Positions 27,601 to 34,743 of a DNA stretch of 64,000 nucleotides are shown piece by piece. Origin of the DNA: an uncultured Clostridia bacterium (lineage in GTDB: Bacteria > Bacillota > Clostridia > TANB77 > CAG-508); contig CAKPRA010000007.1 in assembly GCA_934180065.1 (NCBI GenBank), positions 3,784-67,783 on the forward strand, given 5' to 3'. The notes beneath the pieces are model-generated. The model ran no database searches and was not told where the DNA came from. It was given only the letters and a program-made list of their open reading frames with translations. The number at the start of each line of letters is the position of its first letter. Within the stretch, counting starts at the first letter, position 1. The translations under genes and the position numbers were made by a program.

Positions 27601-30153
27601 TATAAAACTTGGACATTTGGTACTAACTGTTATCAAACTAGTACAGGAATGTGTGGAACAGGAAATACAACTGATGAGTACATAAAAGTTCCAACATTAA
27701 TATCAGAAGAATTTACTGTTTCAGAACTTATAATAATGAATGGTAATGGTGTGATTTTGGATACTAATGGAAATGTTTGGTATTGGAAAGACTCTAGAAA
27801 ACCAACAAAAGTTTTAAGTAATATAGTTGCGAAAAATTCTGATGATAATTATTCTGATGCTGTTATTGATATTAATGGAGTAGTTTATTATAACTATAGT
27901 AATAACGCTACTAATGGCCAAAAGGATAATTCTGAAGAAATAAAAATGATTTATGGAAATTTAGATAGAGAAAATATTATTGAATTTTCAAAAATAAAGA
28001 AAGATTCTTTTGATTCAGAGATTAAGTGTATAAATAATAAACTATGGCAAATAAATGTTACAGATGATTATGTAGATTCTTGTTATTGTTTTAGCGAATC
28101 ACTAGGTAGTGAAATAAAAGGAAAAGAAATTATAGATTGTGTTGGAAATAAAGCAATAGATTCAGAAGGAAATCTATATGTTTGGACAAAATATACGGGA
28201 TTAAATTATAATTATGGATATCCAAAGAATTTCACACAAACATTATATTATTCAGAAAGTACAATAAAAGCAAATGGTACTATTATAAATGTTCCATCTA
28301 AAAATGAATTATATGGAATAAAAATTAAACAATTAATTAATGACAAATTTGTAATAGACGAGAATAATGATATTTGGTATTTTACCTCTTCTGGTGAACC
28401 ATTCAATATAAGTAAAGAGCAAAGAGGTAATAATAATCCTTTATATGGAAAGCAATTTGTTAAACCTTGGGCTCATAGTTCAGACTATATACTAACAACA
28501 GATAACCAGATTTGGTATATTGGAGGAAATTATCCTACATATGTAATGGACTTTTATAGTGGAGAATATGATTACTGCTTAGAAACACCAAAATACTATA
28601 TACTATTAGATAAACAAGGTAAGATTTGGACATGTGGTGTAGATCAAAATGGTTTATTAGGAAATAACGGATATACAACAAATAATGAAATTATTTGCTT
28701 GAACGATATAGAAGGTACAGAGCTATATAATGCAAAGATAAAAGATAGTAATTTTAAAATTAAAAAAATACTTTGTGTTTCAACTAATGTAGTTTATGCA
28801 TTGGATAATTCAGATAAATTGTGGGTTTGGGGCTCAGGAACCGGTTCTATGACACCTACATGTTTAACTGATAAAGAAGATTGTACATTACATGATGCTT
28901 ATAATAATGAAAAGGTGAAAATTGTTGAATATAATGGAAGTTATTTTATAGATAATACTGGTGAATTATGGAGTAAAGATTCTAAAGACATATTAAACTG
29001 GGAACGTTATAGCGAATATCTATTAAAAAATGAAGAAATTGATGAAGACATAGGTTCTATAACAAAGACTGGATATGGTTTTATTTTGACAAAAGAAGGA
29101 AAAGTATATATAAAAGATTGGTCAACAGAAAAATATGATATAGCTTATAAAACAGATAGTAATAGTATTATGGAGAAAATTAATTCAATAGAAAGAATAT
29201 ATACTATGAATACTACAAATACTAAAACTTCTATAACTTATTATGCATTAGGAAATCATGACATTTATTTTATAACAACAAGTTTTGAAAGACAGTATGA
29301 CTCAACTACAAAACAATATAAATATACAAATTATAATATTAATATTAAGCAAATGTATTCAAACCAAGAAAGTATAATAAAGAATAGTTTGGAACTTTCA
29401 GGTGGTTATGCACTAGTTTTATATAATGATGGAAAATTATATAAGTTATCAGCATCAAATAGCAATTGTCAAGAGTTAACAAGTATTACAGATTCACCTA
29501 TCTACGGAAAACAGATAAAAGATATTGAAAAAATTGGTAGTACAACATTTATAACAGATAGTGATGGAGTAATTTATGTAATGAACCTTACTGACATAAG
29601 CAATAATGCTAATCCACATATATATACAGAAGGTGATTATATAGTTGAAGCTTTATATGGAGAAGTTACAAACGAAACAAGAAGAAAAGTAATTGATAAG
29701 ATGAAAATTAATTCAAGCTTATTTGTTGAAAATGGAAAAGCTTATTTAGACCAAAATGGAGTATGTAAAGAGCATATTTGTATGAATGAATTCTTGAATG
29801 GAATTGGTAGAACTGATAGTGTTGTTGGAGAAGATGAAATAAAGACTAAAGACGGAAAAATTTATAAGATATCTCCAACACAAGATGGAAAATATACTAT
29901 TGCAGAAGTTGAAACTACAACTGAATTTTCAACTGCAAATCCTGATGAAACTATTACAATTGATGGTGTAAATATAGTTAAACAAACAAAACACAAAGCT
30001 TTAGATGATAAAGGCAACTTGTATGTTTGGGATTCATATACAGGACTTCAGAAAAAAATCAATGAAGTTACATGTTTAACGAAAGAGGAATATAGCATAG
30101 ATCCAATTTATTTACATGGTAATGGTTGGTCAATTATAACAGCTTCTAAGTAA
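18691..30153 (+). CDS. Giant secreted protein: adhesin-like N-terminus, nine CnaB-like domains and a long RCC1 repeat region
   Basis: I choose the ATG at 18691 (3,820 residues) over an in-frame TTG at 18676, because GGGGGT lies 7 bases before it and the signal peptide (about 1-32, ending AVLA) then starts cleanly. Residues about 33-985 are beta-rich, unrecognised adhesin-like domains. About nine CnaB/SpaA-like domains follow (21655-24700), with starts such as GTIKVQKKFEN, KGSITVTKNWEN and MGYLKINKTAK, and E-box strands YYLYETTE, YIVKEVS and YSIEEID. From 24709 to the stop the protein is built of RCC1-type repeats (VWTWGDNESGKLGNGT, VWVWGVNNGNSLGINN, VWLWGKNYGGVIGDGS). At about 50-60 residues each this is roughly thirty repeats, enough for several beta-propellers. 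Some later units have degenerated. There is no LPXTG and no C-terminal membrane helix. Likely a secreted or surface-associated binding protein; ligand unknown. Confidence 0.85.
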   Translation: MNISKGIIKKIFAIVLLLAIIIQYFPIAVLADNTEKDDFSDKINFSVKWKSGKEIETGNAGLEYIIVFNGVQTGFRNVKVFMETNKVDNIIDSISCVKSTTGTGWAQVNYGSKETGTSISGDAFVKFGNPTEIMDRNVKIKLTGEYTDPETNDVINFDINKELKAVITPATIMSDFSAYLNWQKYNRNGMVRDFTPYLFSNTITIKNGWYDKSVSAVYPIYISALTYTQKFDLKITINRYKNEDNSKISQISDGYTINWDGLDDVLGEPTKIDNSDGSISYVFSKGQDSDVFDKANTFTVESKLIDEKENRSGFNVVIKYNTPRTNPIEESTPESNFNCSFSAEMEAIGFNVKKEYGKEEVVTKKTEKKSLYNTKSKSLNGYTSGQHSWKKWEYTSLKAEGESEITDTVVENLKKNRTIKLYTQLSKISEGVGENDYQEGFIKIKAPTLYYQSDNGEMKSITLSGTQMRADKITATSFGTNYYVNGDKKVEFSGTYTPDEGENENVFSIQMNDYLNRSFYSYGIEYTLDIDKVGLTDTEIDNISGIEFDMDTSGEWLYGGKSEYLERKIAKKENKLSYMSFYTQLKSSADDLNISIPTTETINMFKPETVGDTDSTHNFVVNENPVFYIELPSMFEYENFKIRSSKKETISIDEENVEIIKKDGVKYLVIPCKGTYNSDIDNKIFITIKFNRKLINPSNGDYSISAYMLTDNENYYQKGVPNVYEFSKTENAPSKIFKNEIKFSILGYSELKANTKIEVNNKTYIPNMDNSSGQKNNPVISDFSKDSIIVKSEISAVGDDLTNVEILSRLPFSNNTFIENKDTQLIETDYNKNGELSDFIDKHNGKLKGITKNTAIPQLTLSNVKILGVYGKNLEDQNKEYVIDKKNYQIYYTTEEKADFDSTSFVKYEEGVSDLSKAKNIKIVFKNENNVNYNIKSNHSVYLKYEITMPDEQGMAGSVCSVRYDRAKTSNTETLHSKAGYIINGETTGTIKVQKKFENYKVGVAPTGLSLEGIEFKLQYYDESTSEKKFLQDVNGNDIVAKTNSSGIAIFENIPQNEYYLYETTEFDNYSGIGKMNLITVNPAETIEYTATNILKKGSITVTKNWENSKEQPGSASFQLIRVNGAGETYTFIPKTVTTNENGEAVFYDIPYGNYIVKEVSCADGWTPSGGESKTVSLNSSTATVNFVNVRSRAVLQIVKTVPTGETVDGLTFHIVGRGKVSYTDKNGNIVTSDSEYTIKIGENYPNNVRVTKSEDGSTATITIAGVYLGYYSIEEIDIPTIEGTNIKKYSPVSANVLLEKNDLANPVIVNLSNRYKMGYLKINKTAKLKEGGKYTDIGDLTGFQVRITGKSYYGHDVDDLITLDENGYGIGKYEIGEYTITEVPKEGYTAYYGLDNTASTTPPKVTIEQNKTITQNLYNEHTGVGYVRVEKSLEGVTDPQIVIKAGIKFKISGQNVAGGRVNETILIDKIDEQNKVAYGISGPISSGGEYEISEEESTIPEFYEGIDTEKIEISTSNTVESPLIKKMVNTRTKGNLEIVTTTDPEGGNLKGISYKVTEVELGENGTYKVIGTTVNVEGSNNDIDASFAKLENINAGYYLVEQDKIPSGWIKDVKQIVEVPSYNTGYANFEITERKKLNANKVTINKVLLNENGEQASEEDIKKANLDKDEIFEVKLTNTKTQEIYYVFTSVNNPGVIQGLDAGTYSIEEVFKPKYLPEGYYKNIEVKGQIPEQGTQNVEEKIEQNEGKYLFTITENGNITEDVNLIIKNKIDTAYGFGGQTNRSNLSKIDTVEEPSNYVTKAVIWVVDENGDAISGVKFNLLTAQGNIVSLNGKTEFEIANKKLIIKGLPVGTYTLKCISVPDGYVKPDNEQIVVYSDATQVARVEVQKNIPRGSLSLSTTYKDLEGNSKFVSRSKYKVVDTKTGELVKFVRTATGDYKKSNLEAASPVIVLKSGVVNVDGIETGDYEVGIVDVTKGYGIQKTEVEKVNVEENVDKKVNVEVANMKISKVDAGLYSTMYLNNSGELYIKGNSWNGQFGNGEEENYSSQFVKIEFPISNVKIKKFVLDETAVLAIDSEGRIWTWGKGNEGRLIGGENSYIPTCVTENGTLREEYYENETRFVDIESSYNRTILLDDKGRAWIVGYDIGSIKLVTDFTDKNITISKLAKIRADGKNSNIGVIDTLGRVWIWSFDTAVSGLSNLKTSKNIPICISEISEENPNAPLSDVVVKDLLITTDFAMAVDSKGELWMWGKSDIILDKLTDGLKPYPTKVDSSYFGNAKIKEITGEEDIAIVIDENGKVWTWGDNESGKLGNGTTAESKIPVCISDDKNEKLYGIEMKDIEVSRLGHVVGLDTNDRIWAWGGNSTYGEAGETSTDIITIPQTIDTFYNEHFEYNLKFKKVEASYSNKFAIDEEGKVWVWGVNNGNSLGINNLSKEIKKPTVLDIPGNPKIKEISAGHNSTIMVSEDGRVYVAGNICLGNGTEQIYGSVITEITNNFNLPANVYISDVEDTDRDVFIAIDSEGKVYTWGKDNSLLGRSALSDPLTIECISDDANEPLYGVKIKKISNYDDDYILAISEDGGLYIWSENGKPTLQKCDVKFVDVTGSNLLDESGKVWEYYNGVLDCKSNKPDNILYKKYQTNPDYRITNLYKHWFNGSYAIVRDTNGDWWNGSGGYFESYDVKVKNIISLSCEIFIDNYGQLWEMDKDDNSLRCLSDGITNDLYNVKINRIIANTLVADEQGNLWDFSNEGSQPEKKGISPIDYMEKTLGLKIIEKSEKLNRSIALDDKGKIWWGNTEKVECLSDIENTDLANKYKDNNFKIVKLYSTCAIDNSGKVWQWDDSDKRPEPMCLSEISENISDIEYSLGTIIAKDVNGNVWLWGKNYGGVIGDGSTTDVTTPYNVNKEVLNGKKVKSIIIGYSGLIICEDGSIYVSGDSNLNGQTKWTYMGICEGATNAFIGEYKTYIITGKYKTWTFGTNCYQTSTGMCGTGNTTDEYIKVPTLISEEFTVSELIIMNGNGVILDTNGNVWYWKDSRKPTKVLSNIVAKNSDDNYSDAVIDINGVVYYNYSNNATNGQKDNSEEIKMIYGNLDRENIIEFSKIKKDSFDSEIKCINNKLWQINVTDDYVDSCYCFSESLGSEIKGKEIIDCVGNKAIDSEGNLYVWTKYTGLNYNYGYPKNFTQTLYYSESTIKANGTIINVPSKNELYGIKIKQLINDKFVIDENNDIWYFTSSGEPFNISKEQRGNNNPLYGKQFVKPWAHSSDYILTTDNQIWYIGGNYPTYVMDFYSGEYDYCLETPKYYILLDKQGKIWTCGVDQNGLLGNNGYTTNNEIICLNDIEGTELYNAKIKDSNFKIKKILCVSTNVVYALDNSDKLWVWGSGTGSMTPTCLTDKEDCTLHDAYNNEKVKIVEYNGSYFIDNTGELWSKDSKDILNWERYSEYLLKNEEIDEDIGSITKTGYGFILTKEGKVYIKDWSTEKYDIAYKTDSNSIMEKINSIERIYTMNTTNTKTSITYYALGNHDIYFITTSFERQYDSTTKQYKYTNYNINIKQMYSNQESIIKNSLELSGGYALVLYNDGKLYKLSASNSNCQELTSITDSPIYGKQIKDIEKIGSTTFITDSDGVIYVMNLTDISNNANPHIYTEGDYIVEALYGEVTNETRRKVIDKMKINSSLFVENGKAYLDQNGVCKEHICMNEFLNGIGRTDSVVGEDEIKTKDGKIYKISPTQDGKYTIAEVETTTEFSTANPDETITIDGVNIVKQTKHKALDDKGNLYVWDSYTGLQKKINEVTCLTKEEYSIDPIYLHGNGWSIITASK

Positions 30154-30173
30154 CTTAATAAAATTAAATAAAT

Positions 30174-30248
30174 GTATGAGATTACATTTGTAATCTCATA
30201 CAGTAATAAAAAAATGTCTTAGGAGCATTAATAATTTAAAATGCTTCA
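30174..30248 (+). other. Two hairpins in the gap before the thioester adhesin
   Basis: GTATGAGATTAC pairs perfectly with GTAATCTCATAC (30174-30201), with no T run after it. A second stem, GGAGCATT with AATGCTTC (about 30222-30248), ends only a few bases before the AAAGGAG ribosome site. Read-through from the RCC1 gene seems likely, and the second stem could affect translation (inference). Confidence 0.6.
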
Positions 30249-30261
30249 GAAAGGAGAAAAA

Positions 30262-33256
30262 ATGAAAATAAAAAAGATAGTATTAATTACTATAATAACT
30301 AGCTTAATTATAAGCTTATGCATTGGAATAAGTAGTACAGTCACAAATAAATTAACAATTCATGAAGATAAGCGGCTTTTTTGATATGGATTATGGAGGC
30401 AATTATATTAGAGCTGTAGAAACATCTGAAAATAGTAATATATATAAAATATACCCACGAAGTGCTAGCGATGATATAGCTGGAAGTACAAATCATAAAA
30501 ATGCCGGTTGGTGTTTATACCATGGTGGTACATTAAATGGATATTTATCTTCTGCAACACCTTGGACAGAAATTGATACAGGATATAATGACGCAAAAGG
30601 TTATTCAAATATACCAGATTATTTATTATATAATTTGGTAAGAGCATATGAAAGTGAATATGATACTGGAACTTTAATTAGTAATGATGAAATTGAGTTT
30701 TTCAAAAAAAGATTAGGTGTAGAAGATGTTGCTGACTTAAATAAAATATTTGAGGCAGAGCAAAAAGTAATTTGGGAATATACTAACCCAGGTGAAAGCT
30801 ATAATGATGAAATTGTTCAAAAAATAAAAAATGCAGTTTCTGCAAATCAAAATTATAGTATTGACAAAGAAAATAGTATAAAGGTTACAAAGAAAGATGA
30901 AAGCAAAAATAGTGCACAAGATAATACATTTGGATTATTCAATGTAAAAAATGATGCAGGAGTATATGTTGAGTTTGAAGTTAAAATATCAACAGATGGT
31001 AAAACTTTTAAAGATGTATCTGAATATACAGCTCATAAACCTGATGGTACAGTAATCTCAGATTTAAGTACATATAATGGTGATTTTTATATACAAACTT
31101 CTGACGCAAAAAATCAAACTGCAACACTAAAAGTTATTATAAATCATTATATAACAACAGCAAAATATGTAACAACAAAAGGACAAGAAACAACAGTATC
31201 GCATCAACCAATATTATATTTGGATAGAGCAACAGCAGAAACTTCAGCAGAAAATAAAATTGAAAAATTAAGTGGAAGCTTCAAATTAGATGTTGTTAAA
31301 TATGTAAAAGGAACAACAACAAAATTAAAAGATGCAGGATTCACAATAGTAATAAATGATGGAACAAAAGATATTTATAAAAGTTCAAAAGATGAATATA
31401 CAAATGATAGTGGAATATTGGAAATAAATAATCTACCAATAGAAAAAGAAAATCTAACATATAAAATAACAATAACAGAAACTGTAGAGCCAAAAGGTTA
31501 TATAGGATTAAGTGGTCCAATAACATTTACAGCAAAATCAAAATTAAAAGATAATAAAAAAGGATATGAATTAGTAGCAGCAAAACCAACAGTAGCAAAT
31601 GCAAAAAAAGTTGAAGTAAAAGCAAATGAAATATTGGTAGAAACAGAAAATACAAAAACAAGAATAGATATACACAAAGGTGTAAAAACTGTGAAAAACC
31701 AAGATTCAGGATATTACTATGATGAAAAAACAGGAAAAGAATATACAGAAGAGGAACTAGAAAAATTAGAGCACAAATGGGTAGTAGAAACAACAATACC
31801 ACAAGAAGTAGAAGACTATACAAAATATATAGTAAATGATCCAATAGATGTAAATAAATTGGAATTTTCAGGACTAGAAAAAGTGTTAGTACAAACAATA
31901 GATAAAAGTGGAAAAGTTGTGGAAACATTAACAAAAGATAAAGATTATAAAGCAGAATATAAAAATGGTTCATTAAGTATTACATATATAAATGGTAATT
32001 TTAAGGGAGAATTCATAAAGAAGACAGGAATACAAAACTTAAAAGTTAGGGTAACATTTAATACAACATTTAAAGTAAATGAGAATGGAAAATTAGCGGT
32101 ATTAGATGGAGTAGTAACAAATGCGCAAAACAGAGCAAAATTAACATATAATATTGGATCTGGAAATGACATTACTAAATCTTCTGAAAATCCAGAAGTA
32201 CATACAGGAGCAGTATCAGTATTTAAATATGAAGATACAAATGGAAATGGAAAACATGATGAAGGCGAAAAAGCCCTAGTAGGAGCTGAATTTAAGATAG
32301 CATTAACAGAAGAAGATGCTAAAGCTGGAAATTTCGTAAAAATTGGAGGAAAAGAGCTAACAGCAGTATCAAATGAAGATGGAATAGCAACATTTACGGG
32401 ATTGTCATTTGGAGGAGATGCTAAAGATGATGAAGCAAATCTAAAGAATGGATTGTATAGATATGACTGGGAAACAGCTTCAAGAGATTACTATATAGTA
32501 GAAACAGTTACACCAGCTGGATATGAAAAATTAACAGACACAGTAAAAGTAACTGTAAGTAAGAATTCATCAGAAATAATAGATTTAACTGAAAAGATAA
32601 ACGAAATGGAATCAGTAGGAAATAGACCATTGACATTTGATTTAGCCTTACGCAAATGGGTAACACAAGCGATAGTAATAGAAGATGGAAAAACAGTAGT
32701 AACAGAAACAGGACATAAAGCAGAAGATAATCCAGAGGCAGTGGTAAAAGTTGATTTAAAGAAGAAAAAATTAAATGATGTAGTAGTAAAATTCAAATAT
32801 TCAATCAGAATAACAAATGAGGGAGAAGTAGATGGAGAAGCTCAGGAGATATCTGATTATATACCAAAGGGATTAAAATTTGTAAAAGAAGATAACCCAG
32901 ATTGGGAAGAAGTAGATGGAAAAGTAGTAACAGAAAAGTTAAAAGGAGTAACATTGAAGCATGGAGAAAGTGCAGAAGTGGAAATAATTTTAACATGGAT
33001 AAACAGTGAAGAGAATATGGGTGTTATGACAAATACAGCAGAAATAAGCAAAGATTATAATGAGTATGGATATCATGACATAGACTCAACACCAAATAAT
33101 TATAAAGCAGGAGAAGATGATATAGATGATGCACCAGTGATGTTAACAGTAAAAACTGGATCAGAAGTAGTAACATATGTAGGAATAGCAGTAGGAGTAA
33201 TAGCAATAATCAGTTTAGGTGTATGTCTAATAAAGAAATCATTTAGAGAAATTTAA
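30262..33256 (+). CDS. Thioester adhesin with isopeptide-type domains; frame break at a T6 tract after the signal peptide
   Basis: A well-placed start (ATG 30262, AAAGGAG upstream) encodes a signal peptide MKIKKIVLITIITSLIISLC and reads to TGA at 30382. The 964-codon body is in the next frame, open from about 30356. Reading one T fewer in the T6 run (30377-30382) joins them as ..HEDKRLF-DMDYGGNYIRAVE, a natural sequence comparable to the N-terminus of the 34744 protein. The body starts with a thioester domain: Cys (codon 30512, GWCLYHGG) and Gln (codon 30761, AEQKVIWEYTN) match the C / Q-x-x-(I/V)-W pair. A CnaB domain, a D2-type isopeptide domain (HKGVKTV..HKWVVETTIP), an SdrD-B-like domain (FKYEDTNGNGKHDEGE) and an FDLALRKWVT module follow, then a membrane helix and KKSFREI. 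It is non-LPXTG. It may be phase-variable, a frameshifted pseudogene, or a sequencing error. The ATG at 30362 alone would lack export. Confidence 0.75.
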
Positions 33257-33302
33257 AATTTAGGAATAAAGCGAAAATCTAGTTAGCTTATATTTTGATT
33301 TA

Positions 33303-33406
33303 TTTTTATATAATGGCAAAGTTTTATATATGAGTAGAATTTTATCTATAAGTAATGTTAAAAACTATATACTATATTAAAATAGATATTTCCTATTATA
33401 TAAGAG
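33303..33406. repeat. Inverted-repeat element, family A copy 2
   Basis: Imperfect copy of 16081-16184: left end tttttatataatggcaaa (33303-33320), interior with actatatactatatta, right end tttcctattatataagag (33389-33406). The remainder of 33257-33489 holds no gene. Confidence 0.75.
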
Positions 33407-33489
33407 CCAGTAGTAGTTATATCCGTAATTAAAGAAGTTAGTAATATATTTTAGAATTTGATGTTACAATAAAAAAAACAAAAAAAGAC

Positions 33490-33541
33490 TTTACATAATT
33501 TACAAAAAGTGTTATAATGTCATCAAGGTGCAAATTGCACT
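33490..33541 (+). promoter_or_regulatory. Promoter and conserved leader of the second dockerin gene
   Basis: TTTACA (33490), 17 bp, TATAAT (33513), ATCAAGGTGC, then a GTGCAA-ATTGCAC palindrome. Apart from the loop this repeats the control region at 16818-16870. Confidence 0.8.
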
Positions 33542-33591
33542 GTGTACGAAAATCCAAATACATATCTTAACTTTTTAAGGAGGAATCAGTA

Positions 33592-34506
33592 ATGAAAAGA
33601 CGGTTCGAGAAGTTTGTAGCTATTATTGCTACATTCACAATGACTACAGGCATGACTTCAATCATGACTACAATGGCAGCAGAAACATCAAAACCAGAGG
33701 ATAATCTGGCAGTTCTTATGGAAGAGCTGAGAGATTCCTCAGAGGAGCAGAAGGAATATTCTGAGGTTCTCGATTTCAATGGCGATGGCATCATTAATGT
33801 GGCTGATGCAGTCTTTTTAGAAAAACAGATTGCAATAGATATCACAGATAACACAGATAAGAAAGACAACGTTTCAGCTGATGACCAGAATTCCACGGAT
33901 AATGAGAAAATGGTAGAGGTTATTGACAGAAACTATCCAGGATATTTTCAGAGCCCATATACTTTTGAGAACTATAAGTTCTACAAAATCTACCGTATAA
34001 AAGAGGGTCAGGATGTTACTGAGGTGTCTGGAGCTAAACCGGCAATTGGTGTAGTATGTTATCGTTTATCAGAAACTGATACACCAAATTACATTCAGAC
34101 TTTCGATTTTCTTGAAAGCAGAGATGCTATGATTACCGGAATATTAATGTATAATGACAAAGAATATTCCTATGGTGTAGGTTATCCTTATCAGAATGGA
34201 TGTGGAAGTCTGTACATAAAAGATCATATCTTGAGAATTATCGTTCACTTAGAAGAAGAAGATGGATGGGATGTAGCAAAATATGATTACAATAAAAACA
34301 ATAAAATCGATATCGGCGACTTGGTAATCTTTAAGAAATACTTCTATAACACACCATGGAAGTGGGTTACAGATGGAAAATATGAATATGGTGTAAACGA
34401 TGACTGGGAACACCTGAGTTATAATGAGTTCTTTAGAGAATTAGCTTATAAAGAGGATTGGAATGAAGTTGGTGATGACGACGGAGGTTATTATTTTTAT
34501 AAATAA
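33592..34506 (+). CDS. Secreted protein with split dockerin half-repeats
   Basis: This 304-residue protein has a signal peptide (about 1-30, ending TMAA). It carries two dockerin-type Ca-binding halves far apart: DFNGDGIINVADAVFLEKQ (61-79) and YDYNKNNKIDIGDLVIFKKY (231-250). About 150 residues of unrecognised beta-rich sequence lie between them. Normal type I dockerins have the halves side by side, as in the paralogous protein at 16908. The signal peptides of the two are alike (VAIIATLVT / VAIIATFTM), as are their promoters and ribosome sites (AAGGAGGAATCA). Codon use (CTG, CTC, GGC, TTC) differs from the surrounding AT-rich genes. It may bind cohesin through the paired halves if they fold together, or the halves may be independent EF-hand-like loops. 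The function is unknown. Confidence 0.75.
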   Translation: MKRRFEKFVAIIATFTMTTGMTSIMTTMAAETSKPEDNLAVLMEELRDSSEEQKEYSEVLDFNGDGIINVADAVFLEKQIAIDITDNTDKKDNVSADDQNSTDNEKMVEVIDRNYPGYFQSPYTFENYKFYKIYRIKEGQDVTEVSGAKPAIGVVCYRLSETDTPNYIQTFDFLESRDAMITGILMYNDKEYSYGVGYPYQNGCGSLYIKDHILRIIVHLEEEDGWDVAKYDYNKNNKIDIGDLVIFKKYFYNTPWKWVTDGKYEYGVNDDWEHLSYNEFFRELAYKEDWNEVGDDDGGYYFYK

Positions 34507-34516
34507 CTAAAAAATG

Positions 34517-34542
34517 GGGAGCTTTGCTCCCTGTTTTTTTTT
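34517..34542 (+). terminator. Rho-independent terminator
   Basis: GGGAGC-TTT-GCTCCC followed by TG and T9. Confidence 0.93.
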
Positions 34543-34590
34543 GATCGATTAAATATATAACAATATTATTAATATTAGAAATTTGTAAAA

Positions 34591-34623
34591 AAATGTAAAA
34601 CAAATGTAAAACAAATGTAATAT
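34591..34623 (+). repeat. 11-bp tandem repeat
   Basis: Two exact units of aaatgtaaaac (34591, 34602) and a third that changes to aaatgtaatat. They lie upstream of the promoter of the largest gene, where they could be a protein-binding array (inference). Confidence 0.55.
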
Positions 34624-34680
34624 AAGCAAGAAAAATGCATTTCCGTAGGTATAGTTATAAATATTAAAAGAATTAAATTT

Positions 34681-34708
34681 TTGACCATAAATGAAAATGC
34701 ATTAAAAT
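34681..34708 (+). promoter_or_regulatory. Putative promoter of the 6,328-residue adhesin gene
   Basis: TTGACC, 16 bp, TAAAAT, with GGAGGAG 23 bp further on, just before the ATG. Confidence 0.5.
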
Positions 34709-34743
34709 AATAAATAGTAATTTAAAAAACGGAGGAGAAATCT

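Noticed and set aside
31527..31973. Long minus-strand frames inside the giant surface genes (for example Leu/His-rich frames here)
   Set aside because: They are mirror frames of Lys/Glu/Asn-rich coding sequence, lack ribosome sites, and give implausible Leu-rich or Phe/Ser-rich products.
30362..33256. Start of the thioester adhesin at the ATG at 30362
   Set aside because: It lacks a ribosome site and would remove the signal peptide; the well-formed start and leader at 30262 fit the same protein after one base is dropped from the T6 run.
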